Shown here: piece by piece, positions 1 to 11,752 of the stretch
Position numbering within the stretch: position 1 is the stretch's first letter
How the letters are laid out: the number at the start of each line of letters is the position of its first letter
Assembly: GCF_050948215.1 (NCBI RefSeq)
Contig: NC_135151.1
Span: 22,442,720 to 22,506,719, forward strand
Direction: 5' to 3'
Length of the DNA stretch: 64,000 bases
Source of the DNA: Halictus rubicundus
Lineage: Eukaryota > Arthropoda > Insecta > Hymenoptera > Halictidae
Notes under the pieces: generated by a model
The model's input: only the letters and a program-made list of their open reading frames with translations
Database searches by the model: none
Told to the model about the DNA's origin: nothing
Position numbers and translations under genes: made by a program

Positions 1-986
1 AATACAGAGTAACTTTTAATTTACGAATATTCGCACGCAGTAATTTATCGTACGCAATGCACTGTAAAATTTATTATTTCTGACTGTTTAATGTTTATAA
101 CAATTCTTTTCGCCAATGATGTCGATAAGTACTCCCTTGACCATCTTGCCATTTAATTTTTTAGTAAAAATAAATTATAGAACTCGAAATACAGAGTAAC
201 TTTTAATTTACGAATATTCGCACGCAGTAATTTATCGTACGGAATTCACTGTAAAATTTATTATTTCTGACTGTTTAATGTTTATAACAATTCTTTTCGC
301 CAATGATGTCGATAAGTACTCCCTTGACCATCTTGCCATTTAATTATTTAGTAAAAATAAATTATAGAACTCGAAATACAGAGTAACTATTAATTTACGA
401 ATATTCGCACACAGTAATTTATCGTACGCAATTCACTGTAAAATTTATTATTTCTGACTGTTTAATGTTTGTAACAATTTCTTTTGGTAATGGTATCAAC
501 CAGCAATCCCTTGACCATCTTGCTAACTAATTATTTAGTAAAAATAAATTATAGAAACCGAGATATAGAATAACTTTTAAGCCATGAATATTCGTACGTA
601 TTAATTTATCGTACGCAATTCACTGTAAAATTTATTATTTCTGACTGTTTAATGTTTATAACAATTTCTTTTGGTAATGGTATCAACCAACAATCCCTTG
701 ACCATCTTGCTAACTAATTATTTAGTAAAAATAAATTATAGAAACCGAGATATAAAATAACTTTTAAGCCATGAATATTCGTACGCATTAATTTATGTAC
801 GCAGTTCACTGTAAAATTTGTTATTTGTGGCTCTTTAATGTTTATAACAATTCCTTTCGCCAATGATGTCGATAAGCACTCCCTTGACCATCATGCTAAC
901 TAATTATTTAGTAAAAATAAATTATAGAAACCGAGATATAGAATAACTTTCAAGCCATGAATATTCGCACGCATTAATTTATCGTA
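1..986. repeat. 187-bp AT-rich tandem satellite, about 5.3 units
   Basis: A unit beginning aatacagagtaac recurs at 1, 188 and 375, a 187-bp period. It continues in diverged form (gagatataga/aaataac) near 561, 748 and 934. The first two units are nearly identical and the last three share their own substitutions, so there are two subtypes. The array starts at the window edge and probably extends to the left. No coding potential is seen. Confidence 0.9.
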
Positions 987-1305
987 CAGGTAACTCCGGT
1001 AACGCAAAAACCATTTCGGGCCACCTCAGTTCTTATGTGGATTACCAAACAAAAAGTTTATGGCATCCATATAAGAACTGCCTCGGTGCGACCGTGTCCC
1101 GGCGTTGACAATAGCTCAGCTGGTCGAGCTCGAGGCCGGCCTCGGGTGAACGTAAACCTTTTGTTTACGTCTGTTGTCATACTTGTCGCGAGGCCATCGT
1201 TTCCAAAATTCCGAAATATCAAATCCGCTGCCCATCGTCCTTGGCTCGCTTGATTTACCGCCTTATCATCTCGCCGTTTGTATAAACCTTACCCCCTGTT
1301 ATAAT
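987..1305. other. GC-rich block interrupting the satellite
   Basis: The satellite unit breaks off after atttatcgtac and resumes near 1306 at the equivalent of its second half (atgtttataac). The block between is clearly richer in GC. It holds a near-perfect inverted repeat (cagttcttatgtggat at about 1027 and atccatataagaactg at about 1065), a self-complementary cgaggccggcctcg near 1130 and a short hairpin acgtaaac/gtttacgt near 1151. It could be an inserted element or an older unique sequence. No ORF here is convincing. Confidence 0.5.
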
Positions 1306-1640
1306 ATAAATGTTTATAACCATTCCTTTCGCCAATGATGTCGACGAGCTCTCCCTTGACCATCTTGTCACCTAATTTTTTAGTACAGATAGATGATAGA
1401 ACTCAAGGTACAGAATAACTTTTGAACCATGGATAAATGTACACTGATAAATTTATTGTCTCTGCTTGTTTAACGATTATAAGAATTCCTCTTACGAATG
1501 ATGCTATCGAATACCCTCTTGGCTATCTTACCACCTAATCTTTTTAGTAAAAATGGCTAATAGTATTCGAGATACAGAGTAACTTTTAAAGCATGTCTTG
1601 AGCATGTCAAAGTAACTTTTATGCATGATTATTCGAAGTA
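1306..1640. repeat. Diverged tail of the 187-bp satellite
   Basis: Blocks such as atgtttataac, cgccaatgatgtcga and cccttgaccatcttg reappear, followed by a still more diverged unit from about 1460. Similarity fades near 1640. These edge units are the most mutated, as expected at the boundary of a tandem array. Confidence 0.7.
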
Positions 1641-2698
1641 TACAAGATACTCGATTCTCGATTTCTAATTAAGATGCGTACTCCTACATCTCGTCTGTGA
1701 TATTAGTTCCACAAAATTAGTTCCGACCGATACGGTAGGATGTGATACAAAAATGGTAAGTGGGCTCTAGATAGCTCTAGAGCCCTGCGGAGGTCAGCAA
1801 AAAAATACATTGGGCGATTGGTCTACTCCTTTTTCTACTACATAATTTTCGAATTTCACAATTAATATTAATTAATATTTTGCAAGACTTTTTTATAGCG
1901 AAAATTTGTGTTGTTTAAATGAAATATACATGAGAATGTATAGTAAATTTTAATATAATTTCTTTTTTAAATTCAGTTACAAAATATATTCAAAAAGATG
2001 CGTATTAATAGTGCTAGAAAATTGTAGGAATGCGAATAATAATTATACGTATGGAGAAATGTATAAATAAAATGTATAAAATACATGTATGCGTAAAGTT
2101 ATTTACGTTCAATATTTATGGAAATTGTGTTTCTACAATTTGAAAACGTGGTATCTATTTTTATTAATATTGTATTGATAAATTTAATTATAGATTCATA
2201 ACATAATGACAATCAAATAAAAAAATATAATTTGACCATATAGTCGTAACATCACAGACACAACAACTCAGTTATTTGTATTTGACCAGATTTGATAATT
2301 TTCGTGGATCTAGTTCCAACATTTATCGTTTGTCAGCGTAGAGGGCGTAAAAAACGACTTGTTTTTGTGTGAGACACGAATCCCCATATGGTGATTGGTC
2401 TACTCCTATACCTCGTCTGTGCTAAAAATGATTCTGGAACTGCTGACAGCTTCAATCGACAGTGACACAAAAAGGCACAGTGTATGTCCGGTCTATTCTG
2501 TGACTTGTTCGTGGTTCCATGTTATTAATGTTACCATAAGTGCATATACATATTTATAACTTAGTCAAAAATAAAACATAATTAAAATGCTACTACCAAA
2601 AGTGTTATTTTCCTTCTAAAATATGTGTTATGTCAGAGTTAATTAAGTTTATCACACATTGTAATTGTCATATTTGTGTCCCTACATAGCAGACAAAA
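1641..2698 (+). promoter_or_regulatory. Upstream region of the PP2C gene
   Basis: This AT-rich non-coding stretch precedes the phosphatase start codon. A short cassette (tactcct, a few bases, then ctcgtctgtg) occurs at 1679 and 2401, and its second half again just past the gene at about 5259. attggtctactcct occurs near 1817 and 2394. The sequence ctacatag just before cagacaaaaATG could be an intron acceptor, so the gene may have an upstream non-coding exon. No TATA box is evident. The promoter role is inferred from position only. Confidence 0.35.
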
Positions 2699-4514
2699 AT
2701 GCTAAACAGATTTAAATCAGCGTTTATGAATGCTGTGGGTGCAAGTGAGCTTGGCCTACAATATCCTAACGATTCGGATAATGACGCGATAACGGATTAT
2801 ATTAATTCTAATTTTACCACAGAAGTAGAAAATAAACCATACAGTCGTCCAAGTTTTCTAGGATTAACAGCAGAGGAGACCCAAGTGTGTAATTGTCTAA
2901 AGTACAATGACTGTTATAGTAGTATGTTCTTGATAATAACTAGATGAAATTTATGTTCCATAGGTAAGTGCTGATCATAGAGTTAGACCAATCATAGTTC
3001 CAAGAGATCTGAGTCGATTACCATGGTGTGCTGGTTACGCAGAATGTATAAATGCTGGGAAAAGTACTTGGAACGAAGATCAAGCCTCTGCGACAAGAGG
3101 GGATCTAAAATTAGATGATATTAATGTTACATTACCTTATGTTATGTTTTCTATGTTTGATGGACACGCTGGTTACCAAGTTGCTTTGACCGCAAGGCTA
3201 CAATTACACAAAATAATTCTTGTAAGAACAGTTATTCATTAATTTGTATTGATTTCTGTCAAGGATAGGTTTTCTAACATTTATCGTATTTTTCAGGAAA
3301 GGTTAATGGCAATACCAGGGAATATGTTACTAAACGAGGACGAAGACGAACTGATAAAGGGAAGAGATTTAGTTATCGGTGCTATTGAGCTAGCATATAG
3401 ACAGATGGATCAAATGGTAGAAGCTCAAGCTCAAAATGGAGGTGGTGGTTGCACAGCAATCACCATTTTATTCCTTAATGGTAGATTATATGCAGCAGGT
3501 GCTGGAGATTCTAGGTAAAAATTCAATTTCTTAAACACACAATACAATGTTTGAAATATTACCTAATGACTATCCAATGAACAGGACTGTACTCGTGATG
3601 GAAGAAGTACAATGTGCGCTGACAAGAGATCATACTCCCGATTCGGAGTCAAATCGTGTCAGAGCACTGGGTCTTTTAAGAAGCAATGAGCTACTGAAAA
3701 GTCATTTCACGCCATTAGAATTTCGAGAACGTCCTTTACGAAAAGAATTAGGCTCTATGGTTTTATATAGGGAACCTTACATGACTGGTTGGGCGTATAA
3801 AGTATTAACTCATTCTGATTTGAAACTACCTCTTATTTCTGGTCATGGGAAAAGGGTGATTATTTCTAATGTCTTTGCATATCGATTAACGATAATTGTG
3901 AATAGAGATTCATTGGTGGGTTCTTGTTTAGAGTCGAGTGATGGGAACTATAGGGGTGACACGCGGATTTGGAGATCATGGCTTGAAGGCAGCCAATACA
4001 GGAGTGAACATAAAGCCATTCCTGTCGTCTCAGCCAGAAGTACATTCCATAAGTTTGGATAACTGCAATCTCACGGAACGTGATTGCGTTATCGTGGCCA
4101 CAGATGGACTCTGGGATGTAGTATCAGATAAGGCAGCAGCAAATATACTCAGAAAGACTCTGGCTCCTGATACACCATCGCTGGAATATAGGTATTTTGT
4201 CTTGTGAATGAGGATGTACGTTCTAACAATGAAGTTTACAAAAATATTTTCATTCTAGGCTCACAATGGGTGCTCAAGAATTAGTACAAGCAGCGAGAGG
4301 TAGATTAATCGGTAGAGTTTGGGTAGGTAAATCGGAAAATCCCGAAGAACAAGACGAAAAGTTTTTACCAATGGCATCGGTCGATGACATCAGTGTTTTA
4401 GTAGTACCGTTATACCCCTATTCATGCGAGCATAAGCAATGGTTGAAAACGCTGCATCAAGAGAGACGATATTCTATGGATTCGATCCACATATCATCCA
4501 ACAACTCCACATAA
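2699..4514 (+). CDS. PPM1H: Protein phosphatase 1H-like (PP2C/PPM family), 6 exons
   Basis: This is a metal-dependent Ser/Thr phosphatase of the PPM1H/J/M branch; vertebrate PPM1H removes phosphate from LRRK2-phosphorylated Rab proteins. Exons read as 2699-2884, 2964-3221, 3297-3514, 3585-3855, 3932-4191 and 4259-4514. All introns are GT-AG and of 67-79 nt, giving 482 residues against about 514 in human PPM1H. Visible motifs in order are LPWCAGYAE and NEDQAS (about 82-104), the metal-binding MFDGHAG (about 126-132), GGGCTAI and GAGDSR (about 200-221), MGTIGVTRGFGDH (about 315-327), ATDGLWDV (about 367-374) and VDDISVLVVPL near the C-terminus. All expected metal-ligand aspartates are present. 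The loop between the first two core blocks is shorter than in vertebrates. The start fits the family N-terminus (MLNRFKSA versus vertebrate MLTRVKSA). No break is seen, so it is probably functional. The choice among PPM1H, J and M is less certain than the family. Confidence 0.93.
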
Positions 4515-5245
4515 TATACAACCAAAATTCCCGAAACTGATTAATTTGTATTTTAGTAGGAGAGTTACAATTGAACGAGAATATTCACAAATTAGTGTAG
4601 TAACCGAACACCGAATCATAATTACTTTTACATTGCTTTGAAAAAGTAATATTTCATATTGCAATATACATATATTGCAGTTTTAAACTTTCCAACAGGT
4701 TTTCATTTTGATTGATAGTTGATCGTATACTGCCACCTTTCAAGAATGTAAATTAGAAGAATGCCATAACTATGAATAATTATTTAACGGAACATTCCAG
4801 TTTTAGAGTGTTGAGCATAATGTAACTTGATTTTAAGTGTTATGCAGCATCCAAAGTAGACGACAATGTTTGTTTGTTTTCGTAATGCGTGTGCATTATT
4901 TTACGTGCATCACGAACATCATTGAAGATATTTAAGTAGTGAACGAATTTGTACGCAAGTGATCTTATCGGTATCATAACATCGTATTGTGACAAATCAT
5001 TTTGTTAGTTAATTTTGTATTTATTTTTATTTTATTATAATTACTTGGAATCAGTATATACGAACTATCTTTAAGTGGTTGATCCACCTAAGACCAGAAA
5101 TAAAAACGTTGTATATAAAAGGTGCATTGCTTTTTTTAGCAATGAATATAGGAATGTAAGTTTTATCTCGTCTTTATATATTCTATTTTTATTTTGGTGT
5201 AAACATTGTAATTGAAAAATTAAATAAACGTTCATTGTATTCATT
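4515..5245 (+). other. PP2C 3' UTR with two polyadenylation signals
   Basis: AT-rich sequence follows the stop codon. AATAAA occurs at about 5099 (gaaataaaaacg) and at 5223-5228 (taaataaacg). The second is followed by a GU-rich stretch and is the likelier distal cleavage signal. Confidence 0.6.
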
Positions 5246-7661
5246 TAGACTGCTACAACCTCGTCTGTGACTACTAATTTAACTTGATTACTTTCTTTTG
5301 ATAGATAGCAGCTTCATATTAACACTTTACCTACCAGAAGAATATTAATACGATTCTCAATGAATTTTTATAGTTAATTTTTATAGTTTTCTATAGTTAA
5401 AACAGTAACTGTTAATCATAGACACTAAAGAGTTGCAAAATACACACCGGTAGACAATGATTTGAAAAATAAAAAGCTTCTTTAAGAGACTGGTTAAACA
5501 GGTTAAAATTTTCCTTTGTGCGCATGCGGGTGTCTGATTCAAATGTCCTATTCTACTTCGCCGCCATTTCAAATGAAGTGAAACTCTAACTTAACGAATT
5601 TCAAACGTTTCCGAATTATATGATGAAATATGAAAAAATGCCTACGTTAAAAGAAAAATTGTTATAATAATATATAAATATTTTTCAGATCTAGAGTAGT
5701 GATTTCACGTTATCACAAGAGACTCTAGTAAACAATCAATTTTAAAGGAACTGCTTTCCTGGGAAAGATGATTAAATATATCGATTTCAGAGAACGCTTG
5801 GAGATACTATCAACAATGACTGGTATCATACATGTCAGATTAATTGTTTTGGATGTTTGTTGACTCTAGGAAACGGTATCATGTTGGAAACATCTAGAAT
5901 AGTATATCAATCATGTGAACACAGATAATCTTTGTTGAGTCATCAATACCCCGCGGATCTTTAAAAACAGATTATTATATATAGTATGTATGAGTGAATA
6001 TTCTGAGTCATCTCGACACTTTATATATTATTAATAGTATATTATATATTATTAATGTATCTTTAATCATTGGCCCTTTGCATTCCCAATTTTTTTTCAA
6101 TTTTCTTCCCAACGGGTCCCTATCATTTTAAGTGTTTTATTTACAGTGTACCTACTTCAAAAAGAACAGTTTTAAACAATCTCAAAAATATAATGCGTGT
6201 TTTAACTGGTGATTCATTAGATGTGCAAATTAATTTTTAGCCTTTTTTCATGAGCTCAATGACTATTTAAAAACAATTAAAGTTACACTGTATTCTCTGA
6301 AATAGTCTATTTCTACGCATTTGCTCTTATTATTAATTACTATAGTGGTTGAAGGGTCCGAAGCCGAGATAATTTTACCATCGGTTCCGAATTCATTTAA
6401 ATCGACAAAGAAGTGCAAAGGGTTAAGGACAGTTCACACTGTGAGAACCAAAATCACTATAATAGTTCCCTATTGATCCGAAAAAGTTCCCTCGAAGATC
6501 ATTCCAAGTCGGCAAGTCGGCTAATGGAGAGCCTTTCTTCCCCCGTAATTGAAATGAATGAGAAACCCCAATTCGGCAATTGGCGGGGAGCTCGACACGC
6601 CGTTCGATTTCTTCATAAACGGTCGCATTGAAGGAATAACGCGGCCATCCTGCTTAACAAACGAAAATTGATGGGGTTTCACAATTTGACTGACGTAATT
6701 CGCGTTCGCGTTTAGTTCGGCGGAACGGCGGCGCGGGTTGGTTTTTTAGCGAGCCGTCGCGTCGGACATGTTTTTCCCGGCCGGCGAGTTATAGCGTGGC
6801 TATCTGTCACAGTCATCATCGATGTGCAACTTTAAGGATACCAAGGGACGTAATGCTTCTCCCGGTAAGGGTGGCGAAAGAAAGGATAAAACAGAAAGTC
6901 GGGGGGTTAGGGAGGGGGGGGGGAGGCAGACAGAGAAAGTGAGAAAGAACCGGTAACTTACGGTGTATCGGAATGGCCGCAAGTTAGGGGTCTCGTGCTA
7001 CCTCGATACATCATCGTTAGAGAACTTTGGACGGCTTCCCGGTTACGCCATTGATGGCTTCCTCTGATAGGACATGATGTATCTGCCTCTCATTGCTCGG
7101 CAACGTGGAAGTAGCAGTCGGATGCAATTTGAAAGTAAAAATACGAATTAAGCGATGGCAAAGCATTTGTCGACGGCCCCCGGTCTCGTCTATCAATCAC
7201 GTGATTCATACGGTGTCCTATTTCCAACGACACCCGCCGGACAGCAACTGTTTACAATTGATCAACGTTTCTTTCGTGTTCCCCCCCCCCTTCCGGTAAC
7301 AGTTCGGCCTGCTGCTCGAGTCGCTCGCCAGGATTTTCCCCGAGTGTTCGCCGTAATTTGTTGCCATGCATTCCTCAGCGCGCGCCAAGTCAACTTCGCC
7401 TCGTTAGTTCCTCAGGTGGCTCGTGCCCGTTGTCAGCTGTCTTAGTGTCCTCGTACCTAATGTCCCTTAGCTGTAAACTCGCGCCTAGTTGCCGAACGTG
7501 ATGCAACGGATAATGCGACAAGTTTGCTACCAAGGGATTATGTGACCAGTATTCCGTCCGTGTCTTCCCGCGCGTTCACGGTCTCCATATTTTAGGGAAA
7601 TCCCACGCTGTCCTTCTTCGACCTGTGCGCTAACAACGTCCGTCCGTTAGTCGACAAAAAT
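5246..7661. other. Intergenic, no supported gene
   Basis: The stretch is AT-rich to about 6400, then GC-rich to 7660, with a G-run near 6910 and a C-run near 7281. Small open frames in the GC-rich half overlap on both strands, have no recognisable motif and are treated as chance. Nothing else is identified. Confidence 0.5.
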
Positions 7662-7883
7662 ATACAGTGTGTCCCACCAACTCTGTCCACTTGAATATCT
7701 CGGTTATTTCAAACAATACGAGAAAATGTTGGTTACAGAAGTTGTAGGGTTGATGAAACTACATAATATAAATGATATTCTTTCAAGTGGAAGAGTAGAG
7801 AAGATGTGGAGGTCACCTTTGTTTTTTTTTTGTATTCTGAGTATAAAAGTACCGAAGTGTATTTGTCCTAAAACTTACCGTCG

Positions 7884-8512
7884 CACAGTGGTCCCGATCG
7901 ATGAATTAGGAGGAGTGCAGAACCCAAGTTACTAAATGTTACTAATTCAAACTATTTTTAAGCAAGAGTAACACTCCTGTACTCGATAGAAATTCAATAG
8001 CTTTTCGCCTTTAGTTGCCATTTTGTGATAAATAATTTTTTTGAAGACAGACTGCGTGCTATAACTCGGCGGGACATGGTTATTCACCTGAAAGAATTAG
8101 GCCTTATGCAATCGACTATGACCAAGAATCGTCATATGCTCATCAATTATTTAGAGAATGAGCTGGAAAGTGCAGGAGGTCAACAATTTTCAAGTGGAAC
8201 GGGTGCCCGCGGGCACGGCTCCGGGCAAGGGCGCTCTCCGATGCCCGCGGGCACAGCCACGGGCAAGTAGAATACCGAATTATCATCAGAGGAATGCTAA
8301 ATTGAAAAATAATCATCTGTCCCAGTAAGTTATACATTTTTTAATCATAAATTGCATCACCATATCTCGAAAACTATTCATCGCATCGTCTTCGTTATGG
8401 TCTCATTCAATTTAGAATGAAAAAATATATAAATAATGGTATTGTGCTCAACAGAAAAAATGATTTTAGTATTTTTTCCTCCTGATTCGTCCATTGGGAC
8501 CACTGTGCGTCG
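7884..8512. mobile_element. Nested element with 35-bp inverted termini starting CGCACAGTGGTCCC
   Basis: The left terminus cgtcgcacagtggtccc (with gatcgatgaattaggagg after it) is matched in inverse at about 8485-8512 (cctgattcgtccatt, then gggaccactgtgcgtcg). The arms pair over about 35 bp with a few mismatches. The interior holds a short open stretch (8025-8270) whose ELGLMQ region is faintly like a SAP-type helix-loop-helix, and two copies of the palindrome tgcccgcgggca. A lone terminus of the same kind occurs at 49851. It is non-autonomous as seen. Confidence 0.7.
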
Positions 8513-8653
8513 CTGAGATATTTGACTCTTTTGATACTATTACTTTCATTATGGAACGTATTCAAGGATATGCTCATTATGTCAAATGTAAACATTGGTA
8601 GGCTTCCGACGTCTCTCAGTGTCAGTCAGTTCCTCAGTTAGTGAACAGTCAAT

Positions 8654-9793
8654 ATGAAATTTTCATTCGAAGAACAATTAGAGATGCTTCTAATTTATGG
8701 AGAAAGTAAGAGAAACGCAATTGCGGCTCGAAATTTGTACGGTGAGAGATGTCCAAACCGCGTATAGTATACCCTTCGCACAAGATTTTTGAAAGATTGT
8801 GTAAAAAATTAAAAGAAACTGGAAGTCTCGCTGTTCGTAAGATCAATCGTGAAAAGCCTGTAGTGATGAAGATAATGAATGTTGTTGCAATGGTACGTCA
8901 TAATCCTCGTATCAGTGTACGTCGGATTCAGCGCGAATCTGAAGTCAGCAAAAGTAGCGCATCACGAATTCTCACTCGTCGCAAATATCATCCGTGCCAC
9001 GTTAGCCTCCGCCAGAAATTACATGAGATGGATTATGTGAATCGTGTTAGATTTTGTGGATGGGCTCAAGAGCAGCTGCAAATCAATCCACTTTTTTTTT
9101 TCTTTAATACTATTTACCGATGAGGCTACTTTTACCAGCATTGGGCGTGTTAATTCACATAACACGCATTATGGGTCAGTACAAAATCCTCGCTGGCTAC
9201 GAGAAATTGATCATCAAAGACGCTGGTCCATTAACGTGTGCTGTGGAATCATAGGGCAACAAATAATTGGGCCTTATTTCATTGACGGCACTTTTACCGG
9301 TCAAAAATATGATACGTTCTTAGGAAATACATTGCCAAATTGATTAGAAAACGTGCCATTAAGCGTTCGTCAGACAATGTGGTATCAGCACGATGGATGT
9401 CCAACATACTACGCTCGAAGGGCGAGAAGTACACTTAATGAAATATTCTGAAATCGATGGATAGAACGCGGTGGCACTATTTGCTGGCCAGCTCGAAGTC
9501 CAGATTTAACACCCCTACATTTTTTCTTGTGGGGACCATTGAAAAATATTGTGTATCGAGGAGATGCACCAACAACTCCGGGGGGTATGAAGCTACGAAT
9601 TACCTCATCGTGTGCTACAATAGACGCTCCGACAATAAGACGTGTAAGAGACGCAACAGTTCAGAGACTGGAACGTTGCATCGCTGCAATTACTCGCGGA
9701 CAATTGCGCAATCAGATTACGGTAGTCGATTACAAAAGAGCACGTAGTTGTCGTGACCATGTTCCGGGATTTTTGTTCCGCGGAACGCGATAG
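8654..9793 (+). pseudogene. Broken DUF4817 + DDE transposase
   Basis: The start codon at 8654 opens a DUF4817-like helix-turn-helix region (FSFEEQLEMLLIYGESKR). A 5-bp duplication near 8761 shifts the frame just after CPNR. The second frame carries NPRISVRRIQRES and runs to a T-tract near 9093, where the frame shifts again. The third frame carries TDEATF (first catalytic Asp), QHDGCP (second Asp) and RSPDLTPLHFFLWG (third Asp), and is interrupted by TGA at 9341 and 9449. With two frameshifts and two stops it is dead. The domain order matches insect transposases of the Tc1-mariner superfamily. Confidence 0.85.
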
Positions 9794-9800
9794 GCGGCTC

Positions 9801-10385
9801 GTTAGGAAATCTGCAGATTATAAAAGGAGGATTATCTAAAAAATTTGTACTCGACGCCAGAGAAAGGAGGAAGGAACGATTACCCGTCGGCCCACATGCA
9901 TACACTTACACGCCTATCGAGAGAGAGAGAAAGAGCTGCTTGAACGAAATTAAGTTTTTTTTTCTGCTCGCGCGCGCGCGCGAGTCCTTTATACAGCGTC
10001 ACGGAAATAGACTTCCGCCGGCCCTTTGAAAACTATTCTCATTTTCCGCCACGATAAAAAGGGAACAAACCGGGAAAGAAACGAGTGTCCGCGACAAGGG
10101 AACAAATTAACGTAATGACAGATATTTCCCGTGAGATGCTGAAAGGGTTACGATTCTCCTGTTGGTCCCGAGGCCAAAGCGGAATCCGCTCTCCTCTTCC
10201 TCGTACAGAGGACGCGGGGCTCGTAATCAAATCTCGTTCGTTTCCTATACCGGATCAAAGAAATGATCATTAAACAGCGAATAAGCAAAACACGGGAATA
10301 AAAAGCGTTTCGAGGGTCTTCATTAAATTTTCCTGTTCTTGTTCCGTTGTGCGTTTATACGCCTACTTGAGTCATTCAATATATG
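9801..10385. other. Non-coding, with GA and CG simple repeats
   Basis: It contains a (GA)n run at about 9920-9935, a T-run and a (CG)n run at about 9966-9982. No gene is seen. Confidence 0.5.
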
Positions 10386-11496
10386 AGCCGCTCAGTGCAC
10401 ACATCGATTAACTCCACTTTTTGAAAAATCTTAAATTTAAGTGTCAAAACACTTGGTATAGTCATAACTTTTTATATTTATAATAACTTTCCTCAATAAT
10501 AAAGATTAGCACCATTAAACGGCAAAATTGTTTTGGCCATTGAATAATAAGTAATTTATTTCAGAAGCCATTTTGATTAACTCCATACTCTAATGTAAAT
10601 CGTTTCAGTAACGCTGTATCTGTTCCGGCCGTGCATCAACATGTAAAAAGAAAGCGCCATTTCATCTAATCCAAATGACCCACCAAGATTTTTTGTCAAC
10701 AAAACCTTTAGAACAATCAATCATTAACAGAAAAGTAACCGTCACAGGGCTTCCAGTAAATTGGCTTAAAATACGCTGGATAAAGTTAGAAAGGTCCAAA
10801 CCCCATCTCATACAATTCAAATCTGACTATAATGAAGATACAGAATTTAAAGCCATTAATATAAGAAAATCTGTAGTAGGTAGACCGCAAAGTTTGAAAA
10901 ATATAGATCAGCCTTTATTATATCCTAAAGGTAGAACTGTGACAAGGGAAAAATGGAGAGACACGATGGACCTGCTAAAATTCATTCCTCCTGCTAAACA
11001 TGATTACTATAAAAACTTGACAACAAATCGAAATGACGAATCCTCACATACAGCTGATGAAGACGACATTATTTATAATATTGCTGAATTATAATACTGC
11101 TATGAATTAATCACAGAAAATATATTATAACAGAACTGTCACCATTCATTTTTATGGAAAAGCTGTAATAAAAATATATAATAACTAACTTTTTCTGTAA
11201 TAAAAAACCTAAAAATTTAATGACTGAATTCAACTTTATTACTTTTTTCAGTTGCCAAATCGATTAACTCCACCAGTCACATAAAAACTGTAACATTACT
11301 GACGATTATTTTTTGACTATTCTTTCTTATTAATTTTATATACCGTTAGATGAAAGTTATATCTGTATTTATGCATTCTACATTATATATTTGAATTTAT
11401 ATTATAACAGGAATTTAAAAAAACGATATACATTACTTCATCGCATTTCTCAACTTTTTGTTTTATGGAGTTAATCGATGTGTGCACTGAACGGCG
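10386..11496 (+). mobile_element. Unclassified 1.1-kb DNA element with ORF and subterminal repeats
   Basis: A 31-bp terminus containing tcagtgcacacatcg then attaactcca lies at 10386-10416, and its inverse lies at 11466-11496 with only a few mismatches. The core GATTAACTCCA occurs four times: direct at 10406, 10575 and 11262, and inverted at 11466. Multiple subterminal copies are typical of transposase-binding sites. One ORF lies between. It sits immediately left of the 89-bp tandem repeat, and the flanking words gtcattcaata and atgtagaagaacagg suggest insertion into that array. The superfamily is not recognised. Confidence 0.75.
10675..11094 (+). CDS. Transposon-encoded protein of unknown family (139 aa)
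   Basis: This open frame inside the 10386-11496 element encodes a basic, soluble-looking protein with no membrane segment. Visible words are VTGLPVNWLKIRWIKLERSK (about residues 22-41), QFKSDYNEDTEF, VGRPQSL, LLYPKGRTVTREK and LLKFIPPAKHDYYKNL, with an acidic tail (ADEDDIIYNIAEL). The segment with a 'LL.FIPP..H.YY' pattern resembles, from general memory, the C-terminal tail of DDE-type transposon proteins in invertebrates. No DDE triad is present in this frame. It may be the last exon of a larger transposase, or a complete accessory protein. It lies inside the terminal repeats, so it belongs to the element rather than the host. Confidence 0.55.
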   Translation: MTHQDFLSTKPLEQSIINRKVTVTGLPVNWLKIRWIKLERSKPHLIQFKSDYNEDTEFKAINIRKSVVGRPQSLKNIDQPLLYPKGRTVTREKWRDTMDLLKFIPPAKHDYYKNLTTNRNDESSHTADEDDIIYNIAEL

Positions 11497-11505
11497 AAGA
11501 ACAAT

Positions 11506-11752
11506 GTAGAAGAACAGGTACTTCAGACTATAAACTATCATGTAACTTTTAACCATCGTGTCGATTGTACACCAACATATGTCATTCAATAGATGTAGAA
11601 GAACAGGGACTTCAGACTAAAAACTATCATGAAACTTTGAACCATCGTGTCGATCGTACATCAATATATGTCATTCAATAGATGTAGAAGAACAGGGACT
11701 TCAGACTATAAACTATCATGTAACTTTGAACCATCGTGTCGATCGTACACCA
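11506..11752. repeat. 89-bp tandem repeat, about 2.8 units
   Basis: gtagaagaacagg starts at 11506, 11595 and 11684. Each is followed by cttcagact(a)taaactatcat and ccatcgtgtcgat. The units are about 95% alike by eye. The array abuts the right end of the 10386-11496 element. Confidence 0.9.

Larger units (their letters stand above)
7662..9800 (+). mobile_element. Degenerate DUF4817/DDE-type DNA transposon (Tc1-mariner superfamily)
   Basis: The left end reads tacagtgtgtcccaccaact, the tacagggtgtccca type of terminus used by an insect element family. It is followed by the transposase remnant at 8654-9793. A second element (7884-8512) is inserted in the 5' part. No matching inverted terminus is seen after 9800, so the right end is missing or too diverged, and the right limit is approximate. 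Confidence 0.6.

Noticed and set aside
1027..1080. Hairpin considered as a microRNA precursor
   Set aside because: The paired stem is only about 16-18 bp with a 22-nt loop and no recognised mature sequence; kept only as part of the GC-rich block.
5381..5572. 63-codon minus-strand frame after the phosphatase gene
   Set aside because: Short, no motif, no start context or splice signals.
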